Assembly (NCBI RefSeq): GCF_007829875.1 | Contig: NZ_VIWV01000001.1 | Span: 6,446,501-6,510,500 of the forward strand | Length of the DNA stretch: 64,000 nt | Reading direction: 5' to 3' | Source: Streptomyces capillispiralis | GTDB taxonomy: Bacteria; Actinomycetota; Actinomycetes; Streptomycetales; Streptomycetaceae | Shown: positions 25,729 to 34,125 of the stretch, in pieces | Numbering within the stretch: position 1 is the first letter of the stretch | How the letters are laid out: every line of letters begins with the position of its first letter | Translations under genes and position numbers: made by a program | The notes under the pieces: model-generated | What the model saw: the letters and a program-made list of their open reading frames with translations, nothing else | Database searches by the model: none | What the model was told of the DNA's origin: nothing

Positions 25729-25824
25729 TACCCTGACGGCGTGCGCCCCGCCGGGAAGGCTCGATCAGGAGCCTGCCGGGCAGCCGCAAAGCCGACAGCC
25801 GTCGCACCTGAGGGAGCCCCTTTC
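25729..25824 (+). promoter_or_regulatory. metH promoter and structured 5' region
   Basis: TACCCT at 25729-25734 resembles a -10 box and lies 6 bp before an in-frame GTG (25741), while the likely metH ATG is at 25825 behind GAGGGAG. The intervening 84 nt can fold: GTGCG (25741-25745) pairs with CGCAC (25803-25807), and a GGCTC/GAGCC hairpin lies within. I could not match it to a known cobalamin, SAM or SAH riboswitch. Confidence 0.45.
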
Positions 25825-28800
25825 ATGGCCTCGTTGCCGCTGACCCCTTCCGCCGACAGCCGGACCCGTGTGTCCGCGCTCCGTGAGGCGCTCGCCACCC
25901 GTGTGGTGGTCGCCGACGGAGCCATGGGCACCATGCTCCAGGCCCAGGACCCGACTCTCGAGGACTTCGAAAACCTCGAGGGCTGCAACGAGATCCTGAA
26001 CCTGACCCGCCCGGACATCGTCCGTTCGGTTCACTCCGAGTACTTCGACGCCGGAGTCGACTGCGTCGAGACCAACACCTTCGGCGCCAACCACTCGGCC
26101 ATGGCGGAGTACGACATCGCCGACCGGGTGTACGAGCTGTCCGAGGCGGGCGCCCGCATCGCCCGCGAGGCGGCGGACGAGTACGCCGCCCGGGACGGCC
26201 GCACCCGCTGGGTACTCGGCTCCGTCGGCCCCGGCACCAAGCTGCCCACCCTCGGACACATCGCCTACACCACGATCCGCGACGGCTACCAGGCGAACGC
26301 CGAGGGACTGCTGGCCGGCGGCGCCGACGCGCTGATCGTGGAGACCACCCAGGACCTGCTCCAGACCAAGGCGTCCGTCCTCGGGGCCCGCAAGGCCATG
26401 GAGGCGACCGGCGTCGAGGTGCCCCTGCTGGCCTCCATGGCCTTCGAGACCACCGGCACCATGCTGCTCGGCTCCGAGATCGGCGCCGCGCTCACCGCGC
26501 TGGAGCCGCTGGGCATCGACATGATCGGCCTGAACTGCTCCACCGGCCCGGCCGAGATGAGCGAGCACCTGCGCTACCTCACCCGGCACTCCCGCATCCC
26601 GCTGCTCTGCATGCCCAACGCCGGCCTGCCGATCCTCACCAAGGACGGGGCCCACTTCCCGCTCGGCCCCGAGGGGCTGGCGGACGCGCAGGAGAACTTC
26701 GTCCGGGACTACGGCCTGTCCCTGGTCGGCGGCTGCTGCGGCACCACCCCGGAGCACCTGCGGCAGCTCGTCAACCGCGTGCGCGGCGTGACGCCGCCCG
26801 AGCGCGCCCCCCGCCCCGAGCCCGGCGCCGCCTCCCTCTACCAGAGCGTCCCCTTCCGTCAGGACACCTCCTACCTGGCGATCGGCGAGCGCACCAACGC
26901 CAACGGTTCCAAGAAGTTCCGCGAGGCCATGCTCGAGGGCCGCTGGGACGACTGCGTGGAGATCGCCCGCGAGCAGATCCGCGAGGGCGCGCACATGCTC
27001 GACCTGTGCGTGGACTACGTGGGCCGCGACGGCGTCGCCGACATGGAGGAACTGGCCGGCCGCTTCGCCACCGCCTCCACCCTGCCGATCGTGCTGGACT
27101 CCACCGAGGTCGACGTGATCCGCGCGGGCCTGGAGAAGCTGGGCGGCCGCGCGGTCATCAACTCGGTGAACTACGAGGACGGCGACGGCCCCGAGTCGCG
27201 GTTCGCCAAGGTCACGCGGCTGGCGCAGGAGCACGGCGCCGCGCTGATCGCGCTGACCATCGACGAGGAGGGCCAGGCCCGCACCGCCGAGAAGAAGGTC
27301 GAGATCGCCGAGCGGCTCATCGACGACCTCACCGGCAACTGGGGCATCCACGAGGAGGACATCCTCGTCGACTGTCTGACCTTCACCATCTGCACCGGCC
27401 AGGAGGAGTCCCGCAAGGACGGCATCGCCACCATCGAGGGCATCCGCGAGCTGAAGCGGCGCCACCCGAACGTGCAGACCACGCTGGGCCTGTCCAACAT
27501 CTCCTTCGGTCTCAACCCCGCCGCCCGCATCCTGCTGAACTCGGTCTTCCTGGACGAGTGCGTCAAGGCCGGCCTCGACTCGGCGATCGTGCACGCCTCC
27601 AAGATCCTGCCGATCGCCCGGTTCAGCGAGGAGGAGGTCACCACCGCCCTCGACCTGATCCACGACCGCCGCCGCGAGGGCTACGACCCGCTGCAGAAGC
27701 TGATGCAGCTCTTCGAGGGCGCCACCGCCAAGTCGCTCAAGGCCGGCAAGGCCGAGGAGCTGGCCGCCCTGCCGCTGGACGAGCGCCTCAAGCGCCGCAT
27801 CATCGACGGCGAGCGCAACGGCCTGGAGGCGGACCTGGACGAAGCCCTCCGGGAGCGGCCCGCGCTCGACATCGTCAACGAGACCCTGCTGGACGGCATG
27901 AAGGTCGTCGGCGAGCTGTTCGGCTCCGGCCAGATGCAGCTGCCGTTCGTCCTGCAGTCCGCCGAGGTGATGAAGACGGCCGTCGCCCACCTCGAGCCGC
28001 ACATGGAGAAGACCGACGAGGCGGGCAAGGGCACCATCGTGCTGGCCACCGTGCGCGGCGACGTGCACGACATCGGCAAGAACCTCGTCGACATCATCCT
28101 GTCGAACAACGGCTACAACGTGGTCAACCTGGGCATCAAGCAGCCGGTCTCGGCGATCCTGGACGCCGCGCACGAGCACAGGGCCGACGTGATCGGCATG
28201 TCCGGTCTGCTGGTCAAGTCCACGGTGATCATGAAGGAGAACCTGGAGGAGCTCAACAGCCGCGGGCTCGCCGCCGACTTCCCGGTCATCCTCGGCGGGG
28301 CGGCCCTCACCCGCGCCTACGTCGAGCAGGACCTGCACGAGATCTACCAGGGCGAGGTGCGCTACGCCCGCGACGCCTTCGAGGGCCTGCGCCTGATGGA
28401 CGCCCTCATCGGCATCAAGCGCGGCGTGCCCGGCGCCCAGCTGCCCGAACTGCGGCAGCGCCGGGTCCGCGCGGCGACCGTGGAGGTCGAGGAGCGCCCC
28501 GAGGCCGGCCACGTCCGCTCCGACGTCGCCACCGACAACCCGGTCCCCGAGCCGCCCTTCTGGGACACCCGGGTGATCAAGGGCATCCAGCTCAAGGAGT
28601 ACGCGAGCTGGCTCGACGAGGGCGCCCTGTTCAAGGGCCAGTGGGGTCTGAAGCAGGCCCGCACCGGGGACGGCCCGACCTACGAGGAGCTCGTCGAGAC
28701 CGAGGGCCGGCCGCGGCTGCGCGGCCTGCTCGACCGGCTCCAGACGGAGAACCTGCTGGAGGCGGCCGTGGTCTACGGCTACTTCCCGTGCGTCTCCAAG

Positions 28801-29337
28801 GACGACGACCTGATCATCCTGGACGACCAGGGCAACGAGCGCACCCGCTTCACCTTCCCGCGCCAGCGCCGCGGCCGCCGCCTGTGCCTGGCCGACTTCT
28901 TCCGCCCGGAGGAGTCCGGCGAGAGGGACGTCGTCGGCCTCCAGGTCGTCACCGTCGGCTCCCGCATCGGCGAGGAGACCGCCCGGATGTTCGAGGCCAA
29001 CGCCTACCGCGACTACCTGGAGCTGCACGGCCTGTCCGTGCAGCTGGCCGAGGCCCTCGCGGAGTACTGGCACGCGCGCGTGCGCTCGGAGCTCGGCTTC
29101 GCCGGGGAGGACCCGGCCGCGATGGAGGACATGTTCGCCCTGAAGTACCGGGGCGCCCGCTTCTCCCTCGGCTACGGGGCCTGCCCCGACCTGGAGGACC
29201 GCGCCAAGATCGCCGACCTGCTCCGGCCGGAGCGCATCGGCGTGCACCTCTCCGAGGAGTTCCAGCTGCACCCGGAGCAGTCCACGGACGCCATCGTGAT
29301 CCACCACCCGGAGGCCAAGTACTTCAACGCCCGCTGA
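25825..29337 (+). CDS. metH: Cobalamin-dependent methionine synthase
   Basis: A 1170-residue four-module enzyme that moves methyl from 5-methyltetrahydrofolate to homocysteine through B12. The homocysteine/zinc domain (about 20-330) shows DGAMGTMLQ, and its zinc ligands C238 (LNCSTGP), C304 and C305 (GGCCGTTPEH). The pterin domain (about 350-610) begins YLAIGERTNANGSKKFREAM. The B12 domain (about 640-880) carries DVHDIGKN with ligand H748. The SAM-binding reactivation domain (about 900-1170) ends YFNAR. The ATG at 25825 is supported by a ribosome site; an in-frame GTG at 25741 could add 28 residues. Confidence 0.96.
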   Translation: MASLPLTPSADSRTRVSALREALATRVVVADGAMGTMLQAQDPTLEDFENLEGCNEILNLTRPDIVRSVHSEYFDAGVDCVETNTFGANHSAMAEYDIADRVYELSEAGARIAREAADEYAARDGRTRWVLGSVGPGTKLPTLGHIAYTTIRDGYQANAEGLLAGGADALIVETTQDLLQTKASVLGARKAMEATGVEVPLLASMAFETTGTMLLGSEIGAALTALEPLGIDMIGLNCSTGPAEMSEHLRYLTRHSRIPLLCMPNAGLPILTKDGAHFPLGPEGLADAQENFVRDYGLSLVGGCCGTTPEHLRQLVNRVRGVTPPERAPRPEPGAASLYQSVPFRQDTSYLAIGERTNANGSKKFREAMLEGRWDDCVEIAREQIREGAHMLDLCVDYVGRDGVADMEELAGRFATASTLPIVLDSTEVDVIRAGLEKLGGRAVINSVNYEDGDGPESRFAKVTRLAQEHGAALIALTIDEEGQARTAEKKVEIAERLIDDLTGNWGIHEEDILVDCLTFTICTGQEESRKDGIATIEGIRELKRRHPNVQTTLGLSNISFGLNPAARILLNSVFLDECVKAGLDSAIVHASKILPIARFSEEEVTTALDLIHDRRREGYDPLQKLMQLFEGATAKSLKAGKAEELAALPLDERLKRRIIDGERNGLEADLDEALRERPALDIVNETLLDGMKVVGELFGSGQMQLPFVLQSAEVMKTAVAHLEPHMEKTDEAGKGTIVLATVRGDVHDIGKNLVDIILSNNGYNVVNLGIKQPVSAILDAAHEHRADVIGMSGLLVKSTVIMKENLEELNSRGLAADFPVILGGAALTRAYVEQDLHEIYQGEVRYARDAFEGLRLMDALIGIKRGVPGAQLPELRQRRVRAATVEVEERPEAGHVRSDVATDNPVPEPPFWDTRVIKGIQLKEYASWLDEGALFKGQWGLKQARTGDGPTYEELVETEGRPRLRGLLDRLQTENLLEAAVVYGYFPCVSKDDDLIILDDQGNERTRFTFPRQRRGRRLCLADFFRPEESGERDVVGLQVVTVGSRIGEETARMFEANAYRDYLELHGLSVQLAEALAEYWHARVRSELGFAGEDPAAMEDMFALKYRGARFSLGYGACPDLEDRAKIADLLRPERIGVHLSEEFQLHPEQSTDAIVIHHPEAKYFNAR

Positions 29338-29410
29338 GGCCCGGAGCGCCGCTCCACGGGCCACACCAGGCGATCGCCTCCCGCACGACGTACACTGGTC
29401 GGTCCACTGC

Positions 29411-29439
29411 AGGCCGGTTCCCCTCGTGGGAACCGGCCT
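29411..29439 (+). terminator. Hairpin between metH and the HAD gene
   Basis: AGGCCGGTTCCC (29411-29422) pairs perfectly over 12 bp with 29428-29439. It may be the metH terminator. A -10-like TACACT at 29391 would put it at the 5' end of the next transcript, so an attenuator is possible. Confidence 0.65.
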
Positions 29440-29464
29440 GGTCGTCCCCCAAGGAGGTACGTGG

Positions 29465-30166
29465 ATGACCAGTACGGTCCCCGCGCTCGGAACCCTTACG
29501 GAGGAAGGCTCGGCGCTCCAGGCCGTGCTCCTCGACATGGACGGAACCCTGGTGGACACCGAGGGCTTCTGGTGGGACGTCGAGGTCGAGGTCTTCGCCT
29601 CCCTCGGCCACACCCTCGACGACTCCTGGCGCCATGTCGTGGTCGGCGGCCCGATGACCCGCAGCGCGGGCTTCCTCATCGAGGCGACGGGGGCCGACAT
29701 CGGCCTCGCCGAGCTGACGGTGCTGCTCAACGACGGCTTCGAGGACCGCATCGACCACGCCCTGCCGCTGATGCCGGGCGCCGCGCGGCTGCTCGCCGAG
29801 CTGTCCGAGTACGAGATCCCCACCGCGCTCGTCTCCGCCTCCCACCGGCGCATCATCGACCGGGTGCTCACCACGCTGGGCCCGCAGCACTTCGCGCTGT
29901 CGGTCGCCGGTGACGAGGTGCCGCGCACCAAGCCGCACCCCGACCCGTATCTCGCGGCCGCCGCCGGACTCGGGGTGGACCCCGTGCGGTGCGCCGTCGT
30001 CGAGGACACCGTGACCGGCGTCGCCGCCGCCGAGGCCGCGGGCTGCCAGGTCGTCGCGGTGCCGTCGGTGGGGCCGATCACACCGGCCGCCCGGCGGACG
30101 GTCGTACCCTCGCTGGAAGTCGTGGACCTGACATTCCTGCGCGGTCTGATGACGGAAATGCGCTAG
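29465..30166 (+). CDS. HAD-superfamily phosphatase (phosphoglucomutase-like subgroup)
   Basis: A 233-residue haloacid-dehalogenase-type hydrolase. Motif I DMDGTLVDTE (nucleophile and acid aspartates near 23 and 25), motif II in TALVSASHRR, the motif III lysine in PRTKPHPDPYL and motif IV VVEDTVTGVAAAEAAG are all present, with a helical cap between I and II as in beta-phosphoglucomutase-like enzymes. It should hydrolyse a small phosphorylated metabolite; the substrate is unknown. The ATG at 29465 has AAGGAGG 7 bases upstream. It follows metH with a hairpin in between. Confidence 0.88.
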   Translation: MTSTVPALGTLTEEGSALQAVLLDMDGTLVDTEGFWWDVEVEVFASLGHTLDDSWRHVVVGGPMTRSAGFLIEATGADIGLAELTVLLNDGFEDRIDHALPLMPGAARLLAELSEYEIPTALVSASHRRIIDRVLTTLGPQHFALSVAGDEVPRTKPHPDPYLAAAAGLGVDPVRCAVVEDTVTGVAAAEAAGCQVVAVPSVGPITPAARRTVVPSLEVVDLTFLRGLMTEMR

Positions 30167-30611
30167 GCGTTCACCCAGCGTGCGGCGGTGTTACCGCCGG
30201 AATTCCGGCCTGTCGGGCCAGGGTGGCGGGCTCATGGGATCGAAAGAATTCGATCCGGTTCCGGTCGGCTGAATTCCGGCCCTCCGAGCCCGTTTTCACA
30301 TGTGATGTTCACCACATGACAGGGGGTCGACAACGATGTCCACCTGTGCCGTCCGCCCCATTTCGGAGGTGATCGGTGCGCCCTTGTGTCCCGATTGGTG
30401 GGAAGCTGCACTAATCCTTCCCCGGTCACCCTCGTCGATCCGTTCACACCCGGTTTCACTGCGTGATGACGCCTCAACTCCGGCGGCCGCGAACCCTCCT
30501 GCGGGCGCGGACTAATGTCGTCGCGAGAACCTCGCCCCCATCCCCGTGACCCGCTGCAACAACCCCCGCATGCGGGATACACGGAGTCGACAGTCCTGGA
30601 GAAACTCGAGC
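30167..30611. other. 445-bp intergenic region with several palindromes
   Basis: No gene is evident. The stretch is less GC-rich than its surroundings and holds four symmetrical sites: GCCGGAATTCCGGC (30196-30209); GGATCGAA-n4-TTCGATCC (30237-30256, a tetraloop hairpin); TCACATGTGA (30296-30305); and the adjoining GTGATGTTCACCAC, which resembles the GTG-n6-GNCAC pattern I recall for Streptomyces Crp. A possible promoter (TTGTGT near 30383, CACTAATCC near 30407) would serve the solute-binding protein with a leader of about 200 nt. Confidence 0.5.
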
Positions 30612-32219
30612 ATGAACCGCAAGACTTTGGTGCTGGCGGCCGCGATGGGCCTGCTCGCCCCGGTGCTCGCCGCCTGCGGCGACAGTGAGGGCGGGAGCGG
30701 CGACGGCGACGCGATCGTCGTGGGCACCACGGACCGGTTCACCGCCTCGAAAGAGGAAGGCCCGGCGCCCGTCGACCCGGCCTACGCCTACGACGTCGGC
30801 ACCTGGAACATCCTGCGGCAGACCGTGCAGACCCTGATGGTCCAGCCCCGCGGCGACGGCGAGCCGGTGCCCGACGCCGCCGAGAGCTGCGGCTTCACCG
30901 ACGCCGGCAACGAGCGTTACAGCTGCAGGCTGCGCGACGGCCTGAAGTTCCCGGGCGGCGACGCGATCACCGCGGCCGATGTGAAGTACTCCATCGACCG
31001 CGCCCGCGCCATCAAGGCCGACAGCGGTGTCTCCGGCCTGCTGTCCACCATCGACACGGTCGAGACGCAGGGCGACCGCGAGGTGATCTTCCACCTCACG
31101 TCCGCCGACGCCACCTTCCCGTACAAGCTGTCCACCCCGGTCGCCGGCATCGTCAACCCGGACAAGTACGCCAAGGACAAGCTGCGCGAGGGCTTCGAGG
31201 TGGACGGCTCCGGCCCGTACACGCTGGAGACCGAGGTCGAGAACAACGAGCTCGTCCGGGCCACCTACGTCAAGAACCCCGACTACAAGGGCGCCTTGGA
31301 GGTGAACAACAGCAAGGTGGAGATGGTCTCCTTCGAGGACGCCGAGGCCATGGGCGAGGCCCTGGAGAAGGCCGAGATCGACGTCATGACCCGCAGCATG
31401 TCGCCGGAGCAGATCCGCGAGCTCGGCAACGGCACCGACGGTGAGATCGAACTGGTCGAGTCGCCCGGTCTGGAGATCCGCTACCTGGCCTTCAACACCG
31501 AGGCCGAGAGCGTGAAGGACAAGGCCGTCCGCCAGGCGATGGCCCAGCTCGTCAACCGCAGCGAGCTGATCGGCAAGGTCTACGGCTCCCAGGCCGAGCC
31601 GCTGTACTCGCTGGTCCCCGCCGGCATCACCGGCCACTCCAACGCGTTCTTCAACAAGTACGGCGACCCGAACGCCTCGAAGGCCCGCGACCTGCTCGAG
31701 AAGGCCGGCGTCAGCACCCCGGTGAAGCTGACCCTGCACTACACGACCGACCACTACGGCCCCGCCACCAAGGCCGAGTTCGAGCAGCTCAGCAAGCAGC
31801 TCAACGACAGCGGTCTGTTCGAGACGGACATCGAGGGCGCCCCCTGGTCCACGTACCGCCCGGCCGGCCAGAAGGGCAAGTACGACGTCTACGGCATGGG
31901 CTGGTTCCCCGACTTCCCCGACGCCGACGGCTTCATCGCGCCCTTCCTCGCCGAGGACAACTTCCTCAACACGCCCTACGCGAACGCCGAGATCCGCAAC
32001 GACCTGATCCCCGAGTCGCGCCGCCAGGCCGACCGGCTCTCCGCCTCGGACAGCCTGACGGAGATTCAGGACATCGTCGCGGCCGACGTCCCGCTGCTGC
32101 CGCTGTGGCAGGGCAAGCAGTACATCGCCGCGCGCGACGACATCACCGGCACCGCCTACATGCTCAACTCCTCCTCCACCCTCCAGCTCTGGGAGCTCGG
32201 CCGGGGCGTCAGCGGCTGA
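30612..32219 (+). CDS. ABC transporter solute-binding lipoprotein, family 5 (peptide type)
   Basis: A 535-residue extracytoplasmic binding protein. A lipoprotein signal (MNRKTLVLAAAMGLLAPVLA) ends in the lipobox LAAC, cysteine near residue 21, followed by a Gly/Ser/Asp linker. The mature part has the SBP_5 signature FPGGDAITAADVKYSIDRA and the late YDVYGMGWFPDFPDADGFIA. Family 5 proteins bind oligopeptides, nickel or sugars for ABC import. No permease or ATPase genes are adjacent, so it either feeds a transporter encoded elsewhere or has a sensing role. The ATG at 30612 is chosen for the clean signal peptide. Confidence 0.92.
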   Translation: MNRKTLVLAAAMGLLAPVLAACGDSEGGSGDGDAIVVGTTDRFTASKEEGPAPVDPAYAYDVGTWNILRQTVQTLMVQPRGDGEPVPDAAESCGFTDAGNERYSCRLRDGLKFPGGDAITAADVKYSIDRARAIKADSGVSGLLSTIDTVETQGDREVIFHLTSADATFPYKLSTPVAGIVNPDKYAKDKLREGFEVDGSGPYTLETEVENNELVRATYVKNPDYKGALEVNNSKVEMVSFEDAEAMGEALEKAEIDVMTRSMSPEQIRELGNGTDGEIELVESPGLEIRYLAFNTEAESVKDKAVRQAMAQLVNRSELIGKVYGSQAEPLYSLVPAGITGHSNAFFNKYGDPNASKARDLLEKAGVSTPVKLTLHYTTDHYGPATKAEFEQLSKQLNDSGLFETDIEGAPWSTYRPAGQKGKYDVYGMGWFPDFPDADGFIAPFLAEDNFLNTPYANAEIRNDLIPESRRQADRLSASDSLTEIQDIVAADVPLLPLWQGKQYIAARDDITGTAYMLNSSSTLQLWELGRGVSG

Positions 32220-32253
32220 CGCACGGAGCACGGCGGACCCGCCAATGGACCGA

Positions 32254-32290
32254 CCGAGGGCGCCCTCCCCAGCGGAGAGGGCGCCCTCGG
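32254..32290. terminator. Bidirectional terminator hairpin
   Basis: A perfect 14-bp stem (CCGAGGGCGCCCTC at 32254-32267 with 32277-32290) and 9-nt loop lies between the convergent solute-binding protein and response-regulator genes. Confidence 0.85.
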
Positions 32291-32316
32291 CGTACGTACC
32301 GGCACCGGCGGCCGCG

Positions 32317-32988
32317 TCACTGCGCGCCGGGGCGCACCAGTCCGCTCTCGTAGGCGTACACCGCCGCCTGCACCCGGTCGCGCAGCCCCAGCTTGGTCAG
32401 CACATGGCCGACGTGCGTCTTCACGGTGGTCTCGCTGACGAACAGGTCGGCGGCGATCTCCGCGTTGGACAGCCCGCGCGCCACCAGCTTCAGCACCTCG
32501 ACCTCACGCTCGGTCAGCGTGTGCAGCGTGTCCGGCACCGGCTCGTCGCCGGACGGCAGGTGCGTGGCGTACTTGTCCAGCAGCCGGCGCGTGATGCTCG
32601 GCGCGAGCATCGCCTCACCGGCCGCCACCACGCGGATCGCCTGCACCAGCTCGTTGGCGGGGGCGTCCTTCAGCAGGAAGCCGCTGGCCCCCGCCCGCAG
32701 CGCCTCCACCACGTACTCGTCGAGATCGAAGGTCGTCAGCACCAGCACCTTCGCCGGGCCGTCCCGCTCGGGGCCGGTGATCTGACGGGTCGCCTCCACC
32801 CCGTCCATCCGCGGCATGCGGATGTCCATCAGCACCACGTCGGGCTGGAGCGCCCGCACCTGGTCCAGGGCCTGGAGGCCGTCACCGGCCTCGCCGACGA
32901 CCGCGAGGTCCTGCTCGGCCTCCAGGATCATCCGGAAGCCGGTACGCAGCAGCGGCTGGTCGTCGACCAGTAGGACGCGGATGGCCAC
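32317..32988 (-). CDS. NarL/LuxR-family response regulator (orphan)
   Basis: A 223-residue response regulator. The receiver domain (1-120) has the acidic pair VDDQ (D9, D10), phospho-acceptor D55 in DVVLMDIRMP, T in VLVLTTFD and K in FLLKDAP. The C-terminal LuxR-type helix-turn-helix (about 155-215) reads LTEREVEVLKLVARGLSNAE and SETTVKTHVGHVLTKLGLRD. The GTG at 32988 has AAGGAGA upstream. No sensor kinase gene is adjacent, which is unusual for this family, so it is either partnered with a distant kinase or acts as an orphan. The RecB-like gene lies 14 bp upstream on the same strand. Confidence 0.93.
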   Translation of the reverse strand: MAIRVLLVDDQPLLRTGFRMILEAEQDLAVVGEAGDGLQALDQVRALQPDVVLMDIRMPRMDGVEATRQITGPERDGPAKVLVLTTFDLDEYVVEALRAGASGFLLKDAPANELVQAIRVVAAGEAMLAPSITRRLLDKYATHLPSGDEPVPDTLHTLTEREVEVLKLVARGLSNAEIAADLFVSETTVKTHVGHVLTKLGLRDRVQAAVYAYESGLVRPGAQ

Positions 32989-33002
32989 GTAAGTCTCCTT
33001 CG

Positions 33003-33950
33003 CTAGTCCGGCCCCATTCTGCCCTGTTGGACCCCGCCGGACTCGGGCGCCCTCACCGGGAGGGGGTACGGCGGGGGAGTGCCGCCGAACTCCGGACAGT
33101 GCGCCTGGTGGTCGCACCAGCCGCACAGCTTCGTCGGCCGCGGCCGCCAGTCACCCGTCTCCGTCGCCAGCCGGATCGCCTCCCACAGTGCGAGCAGCTT
33201 GCGCTCCACCCGCTCCAGATCGGCGAGGACGGGGTCGTAGGTCAGCACGTCACCGCTGCCGAGGTACACCAGCTGGAGCCGGCGCGGGACCACCCCCTTC
33301 AGTCGCCACACCACCAGGGCGTAGAACTTCATCTGGAACAGCGCGCCCTCGGCGTACTCCGGACGGGGGGCCTTGCCCGTCTTGTAGTCGACGATCCGCA
33401 CCTCGCCGGTGGGCGCCACGTCCACCCGGTCGATGATGCCGCGCAGCCGCAGCCCGGAGTCCAGCTCCGCCTCCACGAACAGCTCCCGCTCGGCGGGCTC
33501 CAGACGGCTCGGGTCCTCCAGCGTGAACCACCGCTCGACCAGGGACTCGGCCTGCGCCAGCCAGCGCGCGAGCCGCTCGCCCTCCGGGTCGTCGGCGAAC
33601 AGCTCCCCGACCTCCGGACGGGACTCGCGCAGCCGGTCCCACTGACCCGGGATCAGCGCCTTCGCCCGCGGCGCGGTCCGCTCGGCCGCCGGGGCGTCGA
33701 ACAGGCGCTCCAGCACCGCGTGCACCAGGGTGCCCCGGGTGGCCGCCTCGCTCGGCTTCTCCGGCAGCCGGTCGATGACCCGGAAGCGGTAGAGCAGCGG
33801 GCACTGCATGAAGTCACCGGCGCGCGAGGGGGACAGCGAGGCGGGCGGTACGGCGGTGGCCCCGGTCACCACGACCGCGTCCCCCGCCACCCCTTCCGCC
33901 GTGACCACGCTGCTGTCGGGCGGTGCCGCGCCCCCGGTGCTCGTCTCCAT
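33003..33950 (-). CDS. RecB-family Fe-S exonuclease
   Basis: A 315-residue PD-(D/E)XK nuclease of the RecB/Cas4-like type. GTLVHAVLERLF supplies the conserved H, LRGIIDRVDV the D and VRIVDYKTGKA the D-x-K part of the active site. Cysteines for a 4Fe-4S cluster are split between MQCPLLYRFR early (near 48) and CGWCDHQAHCPEF late (near 285-295), the AddB/Cas4 arrangement. It should act on DNA ends during repair. A 4-5 kDa low-complexity N-terminus precedes the domain. In mycobacteria a similar gene neighbours trmI, as here. The ATG at 33950 diverges from the M50 protease. Confidence 0.85.
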   Translation of the reverse strand: METSTGGAAPPDSSVVTAEGVAGDAVVVTGATAVPPASLSPSRAGDFMQCPLLYRFRVIDRLPEKPSEAATRGTLVHAVLERLFDAPAAERTAPRAKALIPGQWDRLRESRPEVGELFADDPEGERLARWLAQAESLVERWFTLEDPSRLEPAERELFVEAELDSGLRLRGIIDRVDVAPTGEVRIVDYKTGKAPRPEYAEGALFQMKFYALVVWRLKGVVPRRLQLVYLGSGDVLTYDPVLADLERVERKLLALWEAIRLATETGDWRPRPTKLCGWCDHQAHCPEFGGTPPPYPLPVRAPESGGVQQGRMGPD

Positions 33951-34125
33951 GCCCACAGACCTTACGGCCCCGCACCGACAGCGCGGGGTGATCGAGGGGG
34001 AAGCGGGGGAAGGAGGGGAGGAGACAGGGGTGCCGGGGCGGAAGGGGCGGCGAGCGCCGCATACCATCGACTCGAGACCCTCCCGCCCGGCAGGCGCGGG
34101 AGACGCAGCGAACGAGGGGACACCG

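Noticed and set aside
25741..25824. Cobalamin, SAM or SAH riboswitch before metH
   Set aside because: The region folds, but I could not match the conserved B12 box or SAM/SAH core sequences. A covariance-model scan (Rfam) would be decisive.
25765..30081. A 1438-codon open frame on the minus strand opposite metH
   Set aside because: It is the mirror of high-GC codon bias in metH: composition is Val/Leu/Gly/Asp/His low complexity, no family motif, and the plus strand encodes a complete MetH.
30232..30582. A 116-codon minus-strand open frame in the 445-bp gap
   Set aside because: No ribosome site, low-complexity Arg/Gly/Pro composition and no motif; it overlaps palindromic regulatory sequence.
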